64,000 bases of DNA from CAYMAI01 sp964388445 (GTDB taxonomy: Bacteria; 4484-113; JAGGVC01): positions 1 through 64,000 of the forward strand of contig CAYMAI010000005.1 of the NCBI GenBank assembly GCA_964388445.1, written 5' to 3'. The notes under the pieces are model-generated. The model ran no database searches, had not been told where the DNA came from, and was given only the letters and a program-made list of their open reading frames with translations. The translations under genes were made by a program, and so were the position numbers. Shown here piece after piece: positions 33,371-42,580 of this stretch. Every line of letters starts with the position of its first letter. Position 1 is the stretch's first letter.

Positions 33371-35146
33371 TCAGTTCAATCTGAAATTCTTTACGATTGC
33401 GGCGAATTCCGGCGCGGCATCGGCATAGTGTTCCGCATACGTCATCAGCGTAATTACAATCATCCAGCTTCCCTTTTTAACATAGAAGTATTGCTGGCCG
33501 GTGCTGCGGTCGTTTATGATTTCCTCGTAAAGCGTGCGAAGCGCGGGATAGCCGCCCAGCGCGGTTTCGTACCTGCGAATTTCGGACTTGTAACTTCCCG
33601 CGATAAACCTGCGCTCGAATTCCTCGATGCTAACGTCTTCGCGCACGGGAAACGCCTGAAGCGCGCCGTAATAGGCCTCGGATTGATGCGACAAAACGAC
33701 GAGCATTCGCTTCGGACTTGCTTCCGCGTGCCATTCTTCCGGCCAGTATAGGGTGAAACCTAGGTTGAATTCGTAATATTCCCTTCCGGAATCGCCGAAA
33801 TAACCGTCGAATTCCGAAAAGCCGGGGGCTTCGGGCTCCAATCCCGATAATCCGCTTTCTTGCGCGTCCGGTTCTTCGCCGCCGGACGGCGCCGATTCCA
33901 AACTTTGCATGGAAAACGCGGATAGCTCGCCGGATTTGACGGACGCTACTGCTCCGCCGGATTGAATCGCGTTGTTCAAAAAGGCGTATTTTTCCGCTTC
34001 TTTCAGCATTTTGATGGATAGCTCAATTTCGCCCTTGCCGTCGTACGCTTTCGAAAGCGAGCGGTAGGTTTCGGGGTCGTTGTCCATGATTTTCACGGCT
34101 TGAAGCAGCTTGGCGATCGCCGTATCGTAAAGCCCCTTGATTACGTATATCTTTCCGGCTTGCCTAAGCGCGATTGCCTGCTCTTTCAAATTTCCGGTTG
34201 CGGAGTACGCGACGCCGAGCGAGTTGTAAAACGCGGCCTGATTCGGGTCGAGCGAAATTGCCATCCGGTATTCGCCGATAGCCGCGCTCCAGTCTTGCTT
34301 CGAGGCGAAATTTTGGCCGCGGTTAAAATGTTCGTCGGCCGTGACCGCCTGGCTTGCGCTTGCGGAAACGCCGATAAGCGCGTCAGCGGGCCGCTTGTAG
34401 GGAACGACGTAAATTACGTTCGTCAGCCGCCTTTGTGCCCGAATTACGTAGCCGCCTTTGAAATACATCGCCTGGCTCGCTCCGCCGTCAGAGTTCATCG
34501 CCTGCGTGCAACCGAGCGCTTGCATAATAGCGGCCGTTCGTTCGAGCGAAATCGCCCTGCGGACCGCGACCCAAACCATCGTGCCTTTTTGCGTAAGCCC
34601 GATTGCCATTCTGTTCGCGCTTCCCAAAACCGCCGGGTCTGTGAAGCCCTGCTCGCGCGGGAAAACCGTGATGTGGCCGTTCGTGACGAGGCGCGGCCCC
34701 GCTGCGAGAACGGTCAAGTATTTCGTCCAATCCACGTGTTTCCATAGCGGGACGTCCACGAATTCGACTTCGTTGTTTTTCGTGACGCATACCGCGGTGC
34801 CGAGACCTCCGAAGTGGAGTTGCCTGCCGTTTTTGACGATGTCGCCGACGGGCTTAAGGTCGTTTTTGCAGAAAAACGTCCCGTTAACCGCGGCGACGGG
34901 CTTGATGCGGTCCACGAAATGTTCGAACGATTCGTCCGTGCCGGGGAAGTTTTGCGCGACGTCAACGTCTATGCGGAACTTTTTCGACGCGAGCGGGATT
35001 TCGAGCACGTGGCATTCGATGCCGTCCACGTTTTTTTTCGAGTAAGTCACTTCGGCGGTCGCAGGAGCCGCCGCCAGCATAAGCAGGGCGGCCGCCGCTG
35101 CCGTAATCGATATGTATAAAACTGTATAAATCCTGAACCGAGTCAC
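33371..35146 (-). CDS. Exported phosphodiester glycosidase-domain protein with TPRs
   Basis: The GTG at 35146, behind CCGGGGGTGTTC, starts a 591-residue protein with a signal peptide (ending APATAE near residue 32). Residues ~35-255 match the phosphodiester glycosidase (NAGPA/DUF2233) domain: VAAVNGTFFCKNDLKPVGDI, AAGPRLVTNG, and the catalytic-type segment MNSDGGASQAMYFKGG. TPR repeats follow (AAFYNSLGVAYSATGNLKEQ, IAKLLQAVKIMDNDPETYRS). The final ~120 residues resemble a PsbP/DUF1795-like domain (FTLYWPEEWHAEASPKRML). The enzyme domain may remove phosphodiester-linked sugars in the envelope. This is inferred from the family. Confidence 0.8.
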   Translation of the reverse strand: MTRFRIYTVLYISITAAAAALLMLAAAPATAEVTYSKKNVDGIECHVLEIPLASKKFRIDVDVAQNFPGTDESFEHFVDRIKPVAAVNGTFFCKNDLKPVGDIVKNGRQLHFGGLGTAVCVTKNNEVEFVDVPLWKHVDWTKYLTVLAAGPRLVTNGHITVFPREQGFTDPAVLGSANRMAIGLTQKGTMVWVAVRRAISLERTAAIMQALGCTQAMNSDGGASQAMYFKGGYVIRAQRRLTNVIYVVPYKRPADALIGVSASASQAVTADEHFNRGQNFASKQDWSAAIGEYRMAISLDPNQAAFYNSLGVAYSATGNLKEQAIALRQAGKIYVIKGLYDTAIAKLLQAVKIMDNDPETYRSLSKAYDGKGEIELSIKMLKEAEKYAFLNNAIQSGGAVASVKSGELSAFSMQSLESAPSGGEEPDAQESGLSGLEPEAPGFSEFDGYFGDSGREYYEFNLGFTLYWPEEWHAEASPKRMLVVLSHQSEAYYGALQAFPVREDVSIEEFERRFIAGSYKSEIRRYETALGGYPALRTLYEEIINDRSTGQQYFYVKKGSWMIVITLMTYAEHYADAAPEFAAIVKNFRLN

Positions 35147-35281
35147 GAACACCCCCGGCGAGAATGCGGGATAAAACACGATTATACTTCAATTTGCACT
35201 TGCGGGAAGGAATTATTTCGCGGTTGGCGGCGGCGCAGCATTTTTTAAGGTAAAATCGATTGGCTTTGCCGAACTCGGGGC

Positions 35282-37978
35282 GTGATTGCTATGGCGGACA
35301 GGGGATGTTTGGGTTTGTTCGTTTTCATCATAGCGGCTGCCGTTGCGCTTGGACTGTGCTCGACCGGGTGCGCGTCCGGCAAGTCGAATGCGGCGGCGTC
35401 CGGCGAGCCGTCCAAAGCCGACTACGCGCAAGTTGCGGAAATCGAGGAAGCGCTGCGCGATGCGCTTATGAAAAAGCTCGCCGACATCGGCAAAATAGAC
35501 CCCGTAACCGGCGAGATTCGCGCCGTGAGCGCGCCTCCGTCCGGCATCGAGAACAAGCCGCAGTTGCTAGCCGCGACCACGCTTCCGAATGCAGATCTGC
35601 GATTGAGGTTTATCGAGCGGCTTAGCGGAGATTACGACCTTTCCGGCGACGTCGGCGTTCCCGACATTACGCCTATCGCGCTCAATTATCTTGCGGCGGT
35701 TTTCTACGACTCGCAGGGTTTGCCGCTTACGGGCGAGCAAAACGAACGGCTGGCGGTAATCGACGGCGATAAGAGCGGCGAAGTGGGCATTTCCGACATA
35801 ACGCCGATAGCGCTAAATTATCTGCGCAATCTTGCGGGATACAACCTGTATCGCGACGGCGAGCTAATTGCGGGATTGCCGGGCGAGCCGTCTTTGCCGC
35901 GTCCGAAGCCCGGCGAGTCCGGCTGGCGCGACGGGCGGTGGCCGATTTACGAATTTTTGGATTTTCCCGGCGGGGACGCGAGAACCATCGAATATACTTT
36001 GAAGCCGGTCGACCGAGACGGCGCGGAAGGCGAAGGGTTTGATTTTGCCGTTCTGTATAACCCGCAGATTCCGCTTGCCGCTCCTGCCGGGCTTACCGCG
36101 ACGGCGGGCGATGCGAGCGTGTTTCTCGACTGGAACGACAACACGGAGCCTAATCTTGCCGGGTATAACGTCTATGTTTCCACAATCGAGGACGTGCCGC
36201 CCGCTTCGCCGGACAATGCCGCGCCGGTCGCGGTTTCGGAATACATCGTGGCGGATTTGGAAAACGGCACGGCGTATTACTTCTGGGTTACCGCAGTAAG
36301 CATAGATACGCCGCCGCAGGAAAGCCCGTTTTCAAACGGGGCCGAGGCGACGCCTGACGCGATTTTCGCTCCGCCCGCGCCTCCAACCGGACTTGCGGCC
36401 GTTCCCGGAAACGAATCGGTATCGCTTTCGTGGAATCCGAATTCCGAGCCGGATTTGGCGGGATACAACGTTTATCGCTCGACTTTCCCGGAAGACGCTT
36501 CGCCGCTTCTTCTAACGCCGGAGCCGATTACGGAAACATCGTTTGGCGCGACCGGTTTGACGAACGACACTGAGTATTTCTTTTGGGTCGGCGCGGTCGA
36601 TACGCAATCCCCTCCGGCAGAGAGCGAAAAAGCGGGGCCGGTTAGCGCCACGCCGTCGCAAGCGGCGAATTTGCCGCCGGTAGCGGTGGCGGAGGGAAGC
36701 CCGCTGTCGGGTTTGGCGCCGTTGAACGTGACCTTCACGGCGGGCTTTTCGCACGACCCTGACGGCAGCATCGCGCTTTACCGCTGGGATTTTGAAAACG
36801 ACGGAACTTGGGATTTCGAAAGCGCAATCACCGGCGATACGTCGCACCGATATGGCGAAGCGGGAATTTTTACGGCTAAATTGGAAGTGACGGACAATCT
36901 TGGCGCGACCGGCGGAGACACCGTTACGATTTCGGTGACCGGTATGCAAGGCGACTGGACGACGACGGAACTTCATGCCGAATTGCCGGTGCACGACCTA
37001 GCGCTGGCGCATTTCAAAGACGGCCGGGCCGGTATTGCCGTTTCGGAAGCGACCGGCGGGGCAAGACCGCTGCACTTTTTCACCGCTCTCGACGGCGACG
37101 TGACGAAAGAAACGGTCAGCGAATCGGGCGGGGGCGACGCGGTCGAAATAGACATCAATTACGAAGCCGGCGTGTTTATCGGCCACGCTCAATTTAACGA
37201 AATGTTCGAGGATTCGGGCTATTTGAATTACACCACCGGCGACGGCTGGGTTGAGGAATCGCTTGGAACGATTTACGACGGCACGCGCGTTCACGTCGGC
37301 GCGTCGCACGAAGGAAAAGCTACGGCGGGATATTTTCCGCTGGGAGAGGATTCGTACATACTCGTTTACGACGTCGCCGGCGAAAGGATAAAAAGCCCTA
37401 CCGGAGTATTCAGACCGCACGTTGTAAATCCGGTGATGAAATCGGATTCCACCGGCGGCGTTTGGTTGAAAGACGAATCCGGTTTGGGATACGCTGCCGT
37501 GCTTAACGGAAACACATGGACGGCGAAGCTCGAACCCGAATTCGACTGGCCGAATCTCGAATACTTTTTCAGGGCGGAGTTTGCGGAAAATCCGGGATTG
37601 TTCGTAATCGCGGGAAGCGAAGGTTCGGACAGCCAAGGTTTGGTTCGATACACATGGGACGGCGAAACGTACACGTACACGAACACGAGATGGCAGACGT
37701 GGTTCGGCGAAAAGAAAGGCGCGGCGATCGGACCGGACGGCGAATTGTATTTCTGGGTTCTCAACCGGCCGTCCGCGGATTTCATAATTCGCTTCTACTA
37801 TGACGAGCGAAACAAATTCGAGGAACTTCCGCTTGAAGGCCCGATTGCGGGAGGCGCGGTGGGGCACGCGAAAATGGACGTCCGCTTGGATGGAACTCCG
37901 GCAATCGTGTATCAGATGGAAGGTTCGTCGGTCCTTTACTATGCCACGTTCCCTCGCCCGCCGATAGACAGGATGTAA
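35282..37978 (+). CDS. Dockerin-like, FN3 and PKD domain lipoprotein
   Basis: The product has 898 residues from a GTG. The lipoprotein signal ends LCSTGC near residue 31. Paired dockerin-like repeats (GDYDLSGDVGVPDITPIALN and DGDKSGEVGISDITPIALN) span about 115-182. Two fibronectin type III domains lie at about 266-358 and 361-456 (LFLDWNDNTEPNLAGYNVY-type opening, actually VFLDWNDNTEPNLAGYNVY, and VSLSWNPNSEPDLAGYNVYR). A PKD domain spans about 465-556 (LYRWDFENDGTWDFESA). The last ~340 residues form a beta-rich module ending VLYYATF, matching the end of the lipoprotein at 21887. It should be displayed at the surface. An ATG three codons downstream is an alternative start. Confidence 0.78.
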   Translation: MIAMADRGCLGLFVFIIAAAVALGLCSTGCASGKSNAAASGEPSKADYAQVAEIEEALRDALMKKLADIGKIDPVTGEIRAVSAPPSGIENKPQLLAATTLPNADLRLRFIERLSGDYDLSGDVGVPDITPIALNYLAAVFYDSQGLPLTGEQNERLAVIDGDKSGEVGISDITPIALNYLRNLAGYNLYRDGELIAGLPGEPSLPRPKPGESGWRDGRWPIYEFLDFPGGDARTIEYTLKPVDRDGAEGEGFDFAVLYNPQIPLAAPAGLTATAGDASVFLDWNDNTEPNLAGYNVYVSTIEDVPPASPDNAAPVAVSEYIVADLENGTAYYFWVTAVSIDTPPQESPFSNGAEATPDAIFAPPAPPTGLAAVPGNESVSLSWNPNSEPDLAGYNVYRSTFPEDASPLLLTPEPITETSFGATGLTNDTEYFFWVGAVDTQSPPAESEKAGPVSATPSQAANLPPVAVAEGSPLSGLAPLNVTFTAGFSHDPDGSIALYRWDFENDGTWDFESAITGDTSHRYGEAGIFTAKLEVTDNLGATGGDTVTISVTGMQGDWTTTELHAELPVHDLALAHFKDGRAGIAVSEATGGARPLHFFTALDGDVTKETVSESGGGDAVEIDINYEAGVFIGHAQFNEMFEDSGYLNYTTGDGWVEESLGTIYDGTRVHVGASHEGKATAGYFPLGEDSYILVYDVAGERIKSPTGVFRPHVVNPVMKSDSTGGVWLKDESGLGYAAVLNGNTWTAKLEPEFDWPNLEYFFRAEFAENPGLFVIAGSEGSDSQGLVRYTWDGETYTYTNTRWQTWFGEKKGAAIGPDGELYFWVLNRPSADFIIRFYYDERNKFEELPLEGPIAGGAVGHAKMDVRLDGTPAIVYQMEGSSVLYYATFPRPPIDRM

Positions 37979-38013
37979 ATTCGGATAACTTGCGGCAATT
38001 TCTTGCCGAGCGC

Positions 38014-38211
38014 TCAACTTGTTACCGCGTATTCCACCTTCGACGTGTCGGCGACTCGCCTTGACGCGTCGAGAATTTCCATGCCCACAACGTTTCCTTC
38101 AGCGTCATAGTCGAATATGATACCGGGCTTATCCTCGTCGGATTCCTCGATTTCCGCATCGCTAAGCATAATGCGGAGAACGTCGGCCGATGAGTCGTAG
38201 TTAATCTTCAT
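38014..38211 (-). CDS. DUF2283-family small protein
   Basis: This 65-residue protein has the DUF2283 pattern: MKINYDSSADVLRIMLSD, DKPGIIFDYDAEGNVVGMEI and LDASRRV. The family is usually found beside DUF4258 genes and is suspected of being an antitoxin-like partner. The ATG at 38211 lies behind TTGGAGAAAACC. It overlaps the restored-frame stop of the DUF4258 gene as ATGA, which shows that the two were translationally coupled. An in-frame start four codons upstream is less likely. Biochemical function is unproven. Confidence 0.8.
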   Translation of the reverse strand: MKINYDSSADVLRIMLSDAEIEESDEDKPGIIFDYDAEGNVVGMEILDASRRVADTSKVEYAVTS

Positions 38212-38466
38212 GGTTTTCTCCAATACTTCGCTATTCTGCTCGTACGGTAAGCTGTAATTATTACCGGCGGAGTGCTGCTAAGATCCACGACAACGCGAAG
38301 CAAATATTTTACCCTCTTTTCCTTCTATAAGCGATTGCCGAACCTGCCTTTTGTCCCCTTGGAAAACAATTTGACCTGGGTTTAAAGCAATTTCTTGCAG
38401 TTTTGCAATGTTTAGTTTTCTTCGAGCGATTTCGGCAAGAGCGTGGCCTGTAAAAGTAACTTGCAT
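38208..38466 (-). pseudogene. DUF4258-family gene with a single-base frameshift
   Basis: From the ATG at 38466 the frame reads MQVTFTGHALAEIARRKLNI and on through QIVFQGDKRQVRQSLIEGKEGK, shown here only by its key parts. It then hits a stop at 38278. Removing one A from the AAAA run at 38307-38310 restores GKYLLRVVVD, then PPVIITAYRTSRIAKYW, the normal DUF4258 C-terminus. The stop of that frame (TGA, 38210-38208) overlaps the DUF2283 ATG. DUF4258 proteins are small, RelE-like and usually paired with DUF2283. The lesion could be inactivation, programmed frameshifting on the A-run, or a sequencing error. Confidence 0.75.
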
Positions 38467-38552
38467 CAAACTATTTAAAGCTACTAAATTCAGGCGCACC
38501 AAAGCGTTGCTTTTAAAGAAGCAAATGTGGCCTTATCAAAAATGCAAAATGC

Positions 38553-38558
38553 TACAAT
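38553..38558 (+). promoter_or_regulatory. -10 element (TACAAT) of lipA, leaderless spacing
   Basis: TACAAT ends nine bases before the lipA ATG. No -35 is evident. Confidence 0.45.
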
Positions 38559-38567
38559 CCCTGCGTT

Positions 38568-39740
38568 ATGAACGAGCAAAACGGCGGCGGATGCCGCAGC
38601 GGAAATATAGCGGAAGACGATCTTGGCGCCGGTAATCCGGACGAAATCGCGCGCGCGGCGGCGGCCTATGCGAACGAACGCGCGCGGCGCGAGGAATATG
38701 ACGCGGCGTCGCGCAAACCGTGCAGCGCGGGCAAAATGGCGCGCCGGATAGCGATGATGCTGGGCGATAAGGACGGCGAAACTTCCGGCGCGGGCGGACT
38801 CGATTCGCCGGCGGACGAAAACGGCGGCGGTGCGAAGGAGCCAATCGGAAACGGCGGCCCGCCAAAAACGCCGGATGCGGGGCCGAGGCCGCCGTGGATA
38901 AGAGTAAAGGCCGTGCGCGGCGAAAACTGGCGGAAAATGCTGACGAATCTAGGCGGCCTTCATACGGTTTGCCAGGAGGCGAATTGCCCGAACATCGGCG
39001 AGTGTTACAACCGCGGCACCGCGACGTTCATGATTCTAGGAGACACATGCACACGCAGTTGCGGATTCTGCAACGTGAAAATGGGCAAGGTTGACGAGGT
39101 GGATTGGACGGAGCCAGAGCGTCTTGCGGACAGCGTGGAGCGGATGGGGCTGCGACACGTGGTGATTACGAGCGTCAACCGAGATAACTTGGCGGACGGG
39201 GGCGCGAGCGTATTCGCGGAGTGCATACGCAAAATCCGGGCGCGCACGCCGGGAGTGACGATAGAAGTTTTAACGCCGGATTTTCTGGGCGATTTGCCCT
39301 CGCTGAAAATCGTGATGGAAGAAAAGCCGGAAGTTTTCAATCACAACGTCGAAACCGTGCCTCGGCTTTACCGGCCCGTGCGCCCGCAGGCGCGGTACGA
39401 CCGCAGTTTGTTCGTGTTGGCAGAGGCGAAAAAAATGTTTCCCGCAGGGCTGACGAAAAGCGGGCTGATGGTGGGGCTCGGCGAGGAGTTCGGCGAAGTC
39501 GTGGAAGTTTTGAAAGACCTGCGCGGGCATGACGTCGATATGGTGACAATTGGCCAATACCTGCAGCCGAACAAGTATATGCTTCCCGTTGTGCGATACG
39601 TAACGCCGGAAGTATTCGACGAACTAGGCGAGGCGGCGCGCGGCCTCGGATTTATAGGCGTCGCGAGCGGGCCGCTCGTCAGGTCGAGTTATTTCGCGGA
39701 GAACCAGCTGCCGGAGCGCGGCGCGTCCGGCAGTACATAA
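38568..39740 (+). CDS. lipA: Lipoyl synthase (LipA)
   Basis: This radical SAM enzyme inserts two sulfur atoms into protein-bound octanoyl groups to make lipoyl cofactors. The auxiliary-cluster motif is CQEANCPNIGEC (C-x4-C-x5-C) and the radical SAM motif is CTRSCGFC (C-x3-C-x2-C). HNVETVPRLYRPVRPQARYD, KSGLMVGLGE and the C-terminal RSSYFAEN with its conserved serine are all present. At 390 residues it is about 90-100 longer than usual. The extra part is an N-terminal Gly/Ala/Glu-rich low-complexity segment (residues ~1-100). The TACAAT nine bases upstream supports this early start. No lipB is nearby. Confidence 0.95.
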   Translation: MNEQNGGGCRSGNIAEDDLGAGNPDEIARAAAAYANERARREEYDAASRKPCSAGKMARRIAMMLGDKDGETSGAGGLDSPADENGGGAKEPIGNGGPPKTPDAGPRPPWIRVKAVRGENWRKMLTNLGGLHTVCQEANCPNIGECYNRGTATFMILGDTCTRSCGFCNVKMGKVDEVDWTEPERLADSVERMGLRHVVITSVNRDNLADGGASVFAECIRKIRARTPGVTIEVLTPDFLGDLPSLKIVMEEKPEVFNHNVETVPRLYRPVRPQARYDRSLFVLAEAKKMFPAGLTKSGLMVGLGEEFGEVVEVLKDLRGHDVDMVTIGQYLQPNKYMLPVVRYVTPEVFDELGEAARGLGFIGVASGPLVRSSYFAENQLPERGASGST

Positions 39741-39773
39741 TGTCGTAATCGAGATGCTTGCATTTTGAATGCG

Positions 39774-41000
39774 CTATCTCAAGTAGGCAGCCATTTCCCT
39801 TTTGAAATCTTCCGGGAAATGGCAAATGGCAAGAGCGGTATCGCTTGAAATCTTCTTTTCCCTAACGAGTTTTGCCAAGTCTTTATCGAATGTATGCATG
39901 CCCAATTGAGAGCCGGTTTCCATTAGCGAATTCAACTGATGGGTTTTGCTTTCTCGAATCATATGGCGGACGGCGGGAGTAATGATTAATGTCTCCGTTG
40001 CCAGCACGCGGCCGAGCTCCGATTCCTCCGTTGCCGGAACGAGCAGCTGGCTAATTATGCCGGCCAGCGTCATCGAAAGCTGAAGACGGATTTGAGTCTG
40101 TTGATGGGGCGGGAAAACGTCGATTATACGCTCGATGGTGGCAATAGCGGAATTTGTGTGCAGCGTACTTAGAACGAGGTGGCCGGTTTCCGCAGCAGTG
40201 AGCGCGGTCGTGATGGTCTCGAGGTCGCGCAGCTCGCCTACGAGAATAACATCGGGATCTTGACGAAGCGCCGAGCGAAGCGATTGGTGAAATGTGACCG
40301 CATCCGTTCCTATTTCTCTTTGCACGATCAAAGAGCGATTGTTGATATGCCTATATTCGATCGGGTCTTCTATCGTTACAATTTTGCATGGCCTAGTTGA
40401 ATTTACATAGTCGATCATTGCGGCGAGAGTGGTGGTTTTTCCAGCGCCCGTAGGGCCGGTTATAAGCACGAGCCCGCGCGGCTGCACCGCCAAGGACCTG
40501 CAAATTCTGGAGTTTAGCCCGAGTTCTTCGAACGCAGGAATACGTGAAGGAATAAGCCTGAAAGAAATTGCATAATGCCCGCGTTCTAGATATACGTTGG
40601 CTCTGAATCTTGCCCCTTCGGGAAGTTCGATACCGAGGTCGCAGTCACCCTGTCTGTCGAAAATCCGCTTGTGGTGGTCGTTCATCAACGAAAGCGCGAT
40701 TTCGCGAATCAACGATGCGGAAATTATCTGAAAATCTTCGAATTTGCGGAGTTTGCCGTTGAATCTGAGAATTGGATATTCGCCGGCTTGCAAATGTACG
40801 TCGGTGCAGTTTTCCAAGCAGGCTCGTTTTAAAACTCTTTCCGCGAAAGAATGCAAATTGACGCTTTCGACGCCCAAGCCGTCGCTTTCCGATTGAACCG
40901 ACCTCGAGTCGATATCGTTTATTCCGGCGTTGCCGGACCGCGAAATTTGGGCTTCGTTAAGGTCGAAGCCTCCCTCGGATTGTATGCTTTCTGGTCCCAT
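39774..41000 (-). CDS. pilT: PilT-type twitching motility/type IV pilus retraction ATPase
   Basis: The secretion-ATPase motifs are all visible: Walker A GPTGAGKTTTLAAMI, Asp box IVTIEDPIEY, Walker B DPDVILVGELRDLETI and His box ETGHLVLSTLHTNSA. The PilT-specific C-terminal AVRHMIRE (canonical AIRNLIRE) is also present. PilT hexamers depolymerise pilin at the inner membrane to retract type IV pili. At 408 residues it carries a 60-residue polar N-terminal extension absent from standard PilT (~345). No other pilus genes are in the window. The upstream region is AT-rich with several possible promoters and is shared divergently with the receiver-protein gene. Confidence 0.92.
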   Translation of the reverse strand: MGPESIQSEGGFDLNEAQISRSGNAGINDIDSRSVQSESDGLGVESVNLHSFAERVLKRACLENCTDVHLQAGEYPILRFNGKLRKFEDFQIISASLIREIALSLMNDHHKRIFDRQGDCDLGIELPEGARFRANVYLERGHYAISFRLIPSRIPAFEELGLNSRICRSLAVQPRGLVLITGPTGAGKTTTLAAMIDYVNSTRPCKIVTIEDPIEYRHINNRSLIVQREIGTDAVTFHQSLRSALRQDPDVILVGELRDLETITTALTAAETGHLVLSTLHTNSAIATIERIIDVFPPHQQTQIRLQLSMTLAGIISQLLVPATEESELGRVLATETLIITPAVRHMIRESKTHQLNSLMETGSQLGMHTFDKDLAKLVREKKISSDTALAICHFPEDFKREMAAYLR

Positions 41001-41484
41001 ATTTTTAGCCGGTAAACCCCGACAATCTCCTGAAGTTTTAGCCGCAAACCGCTTGCAGCTCGTAATTATATCCGCGGAAATGCAAAAATAACGATAATAA
41101 TTCGTGAAGAAAAAATTTTCTTAAATTCAGTATATATCTGTATAAACGACAAATTTGTACATATTGACAAAATTGTTTATCTCGTATAAATCGCGTAGTG
41201 CATTTTTCGCGAATTCCTTGGCGCGAATAGGCCGTTTTCTTGATTCCATCGTTTAAGGCGCGGTCGCGGGAAACGTTTCCTGCAAAATCCGCTCGTTTGT
41301 GAAAAAAGGCCGGATTGTGAAGGTTTGCCCTCTGCGGGCTTGAGCCGCGTTTCTCAATGTCGACTTGCATCGAAATGATTCGATATCTGATTATAATTCC
41401 CCATGTGTTGAGATGATTTTCTCAAGCGGCATCGTGCCGCCTGGCGTCTCGCATCAGGAGTTTAGAGAATCTGGGGGTTTTCTA
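41001..41484. promoter_or_regulatory. 484-bp AT-rich divergent control region
   Basis: There is no gene here. TTGACA (41164-41169) and TATAAA (41185-41190) with a 15-base spacer lie on the plus strand. A TATAAT at 41392-41397 is nearer the receiver gene. Several TATA-like boxes read on the minus strand toward pilT. A hairpin GCGGCA-TCG-TGCCGC at about 41427-41441 lies in the receiver gene's leader. The length suggests complex control, and a small RNA cannot be excluded. Confidence 0.4.
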
Positions 41485-42477
41485 ATGTCAAAGCGGGTTT
41501 TGATCATCGACGACGAGCCCGAAATCCGGCGTAATCTCACTTTCGGGCTTACGCAGGAAGGGTTCACGTGCACGGCATGTCCCGACGGGATATCCGCCGT
41601 GCACGAACTTGCCGCGGCAAGGGACAAGGGCATCGGATACGACTATCTTGTCACCGACATTTTCATGCCAGATATCGACGGGCTGAAAATTTTGAAGGTG
41701 ATTAAGACCGAGCATCCGGACCTGCCCGTTCTCGTTATCACGGGGTTCGGCGACGAACTGCTCAAGTCGAGGGCGCTTGCGGAACTGAACACCGGATACC
41801 TCGACAAGCCGTTCGAAATCGCAGACCTCGTCGCGGCTATGGGCGAGCTAACCGCCGGGGCGACGACGCTCGACGCGGAGTCCGCCGCGCAGCCGGAAAC
41901 GGGCGAAATGCGCGAATCGGTCAGTTCGTACATGTCCATCCGCATAACCGATTCGGAGCGCAGTTTGGACATTTTCAACGAGCTTGCCGCCCTCGAAGGC
42001 GTGGCGTCCGTCGAGGCGGTGCGAGGCGACGTGGACATCATTCTTCTCGCTCAAGGTTCGTCCGAGGAAAGGATTAACGATTTGTTCGCAAAGGTCTCCG
42101 AAATAAAAGGCATCGAAGTTTCATCGATGTCTCACGTGGAGCGCCCCAAGCTGGACATCGAAATATCCGAGTTCGTGGACATTTATCAGCGGGCGGTCAA
42201 GGAAGGCATGCAGTCGCGGGCGTCCACCAATCAAGGCGCCACTAGTTATATCATCGTTGACATTGACAAAAACTCCATCCAGCAGATTTTCACGACCGTG
42301 TTTTTCATCGACGAAGTAATTTTTTGCGACGTTATCGACGGCGGCACCAAACTGGTCGGAATGATTACCGACATCGGAGCAACCGGAAAGACGCCGCGCG
42401 TCGTTGAAAAGTTGAACCAAATTGACGGCGTGCTTCGCGTGCGCGAAGCCAAAATCATAAAACTCCTTGATGTTTGA
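41485..42477 (+). CDS. Response regulator with two RAM (Lrp/AsnC-type) ligand-sensing domains
   Basis: Residues 1-125 are a receiver domain with acidic pocket DDEPE, phosphoacceptor Asp58 (YLVTDIFMPD), a Thr in ITGFGD and Lys108 (YLDKPF). Two domains with the Lrp/AsnC effector-binding (RAM) pattern follow. One is at about 145-220 (SYMSIRITDSERSLDIFNEL, GVASVEAVRGDVDIILLAQG) and a more divergent one at about 250-330 (TSYIIVDIDKNSIQQIF). There is no helix-turn-helix, so it is not an obvious DNA binder. It may join phosphorylation to metabolite sensing. GGGGGTTTTCTA before the ATG is a modest ribosome-binding site. It directly precedes the NuoE/F/fusion genes. Confidence 0.8.
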   Translation: MSKRVLIIDDEPEIRRNLTFGLTQEGFTCTACPDGISAVHELAAARDKGIGYDYLVTDIFMPDIDGLKILKVIKTEHPDLPVLVITGFGDELLKSRALAELNTGYLDKPFEIADLVAAMGELTAGATTLDAESAAQPETGEMRESVSSYMSIRITDSERSLDIFNELAALEGVASVEAVRGDVDIILLAQGSSEERINDLFAKVSEIKGIEVSSMSHVERPKLDIEISEFVDIYQRAVKEGMQSRASTNQGATSYIIVDIDKNSIQQIFTTVFFIDEVIFCDVIDGGTKLVGMITDIGATGKTPRVVEKLNQIDGVLRVREAKIIKLLDV

Positions 42478-42580
42478 GAGCGTCCGGCGTTGCCGCGACG
42501 AATCGTTTCGATGCAAGCCGCCTGCAGGCGTTTGCCGCAGGAAATACGCGTGCGCGCCGAAGGGCGCATAAGGAAAGTTA

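Noticed and set aside
41164..41190. A strong promoter for the receiver gene (TTGACA with TATAAA)
   Set aside because: The 15-base spacer is too short for a confident call and it lies nearly 300 bases upstream; described only as part of the control region.
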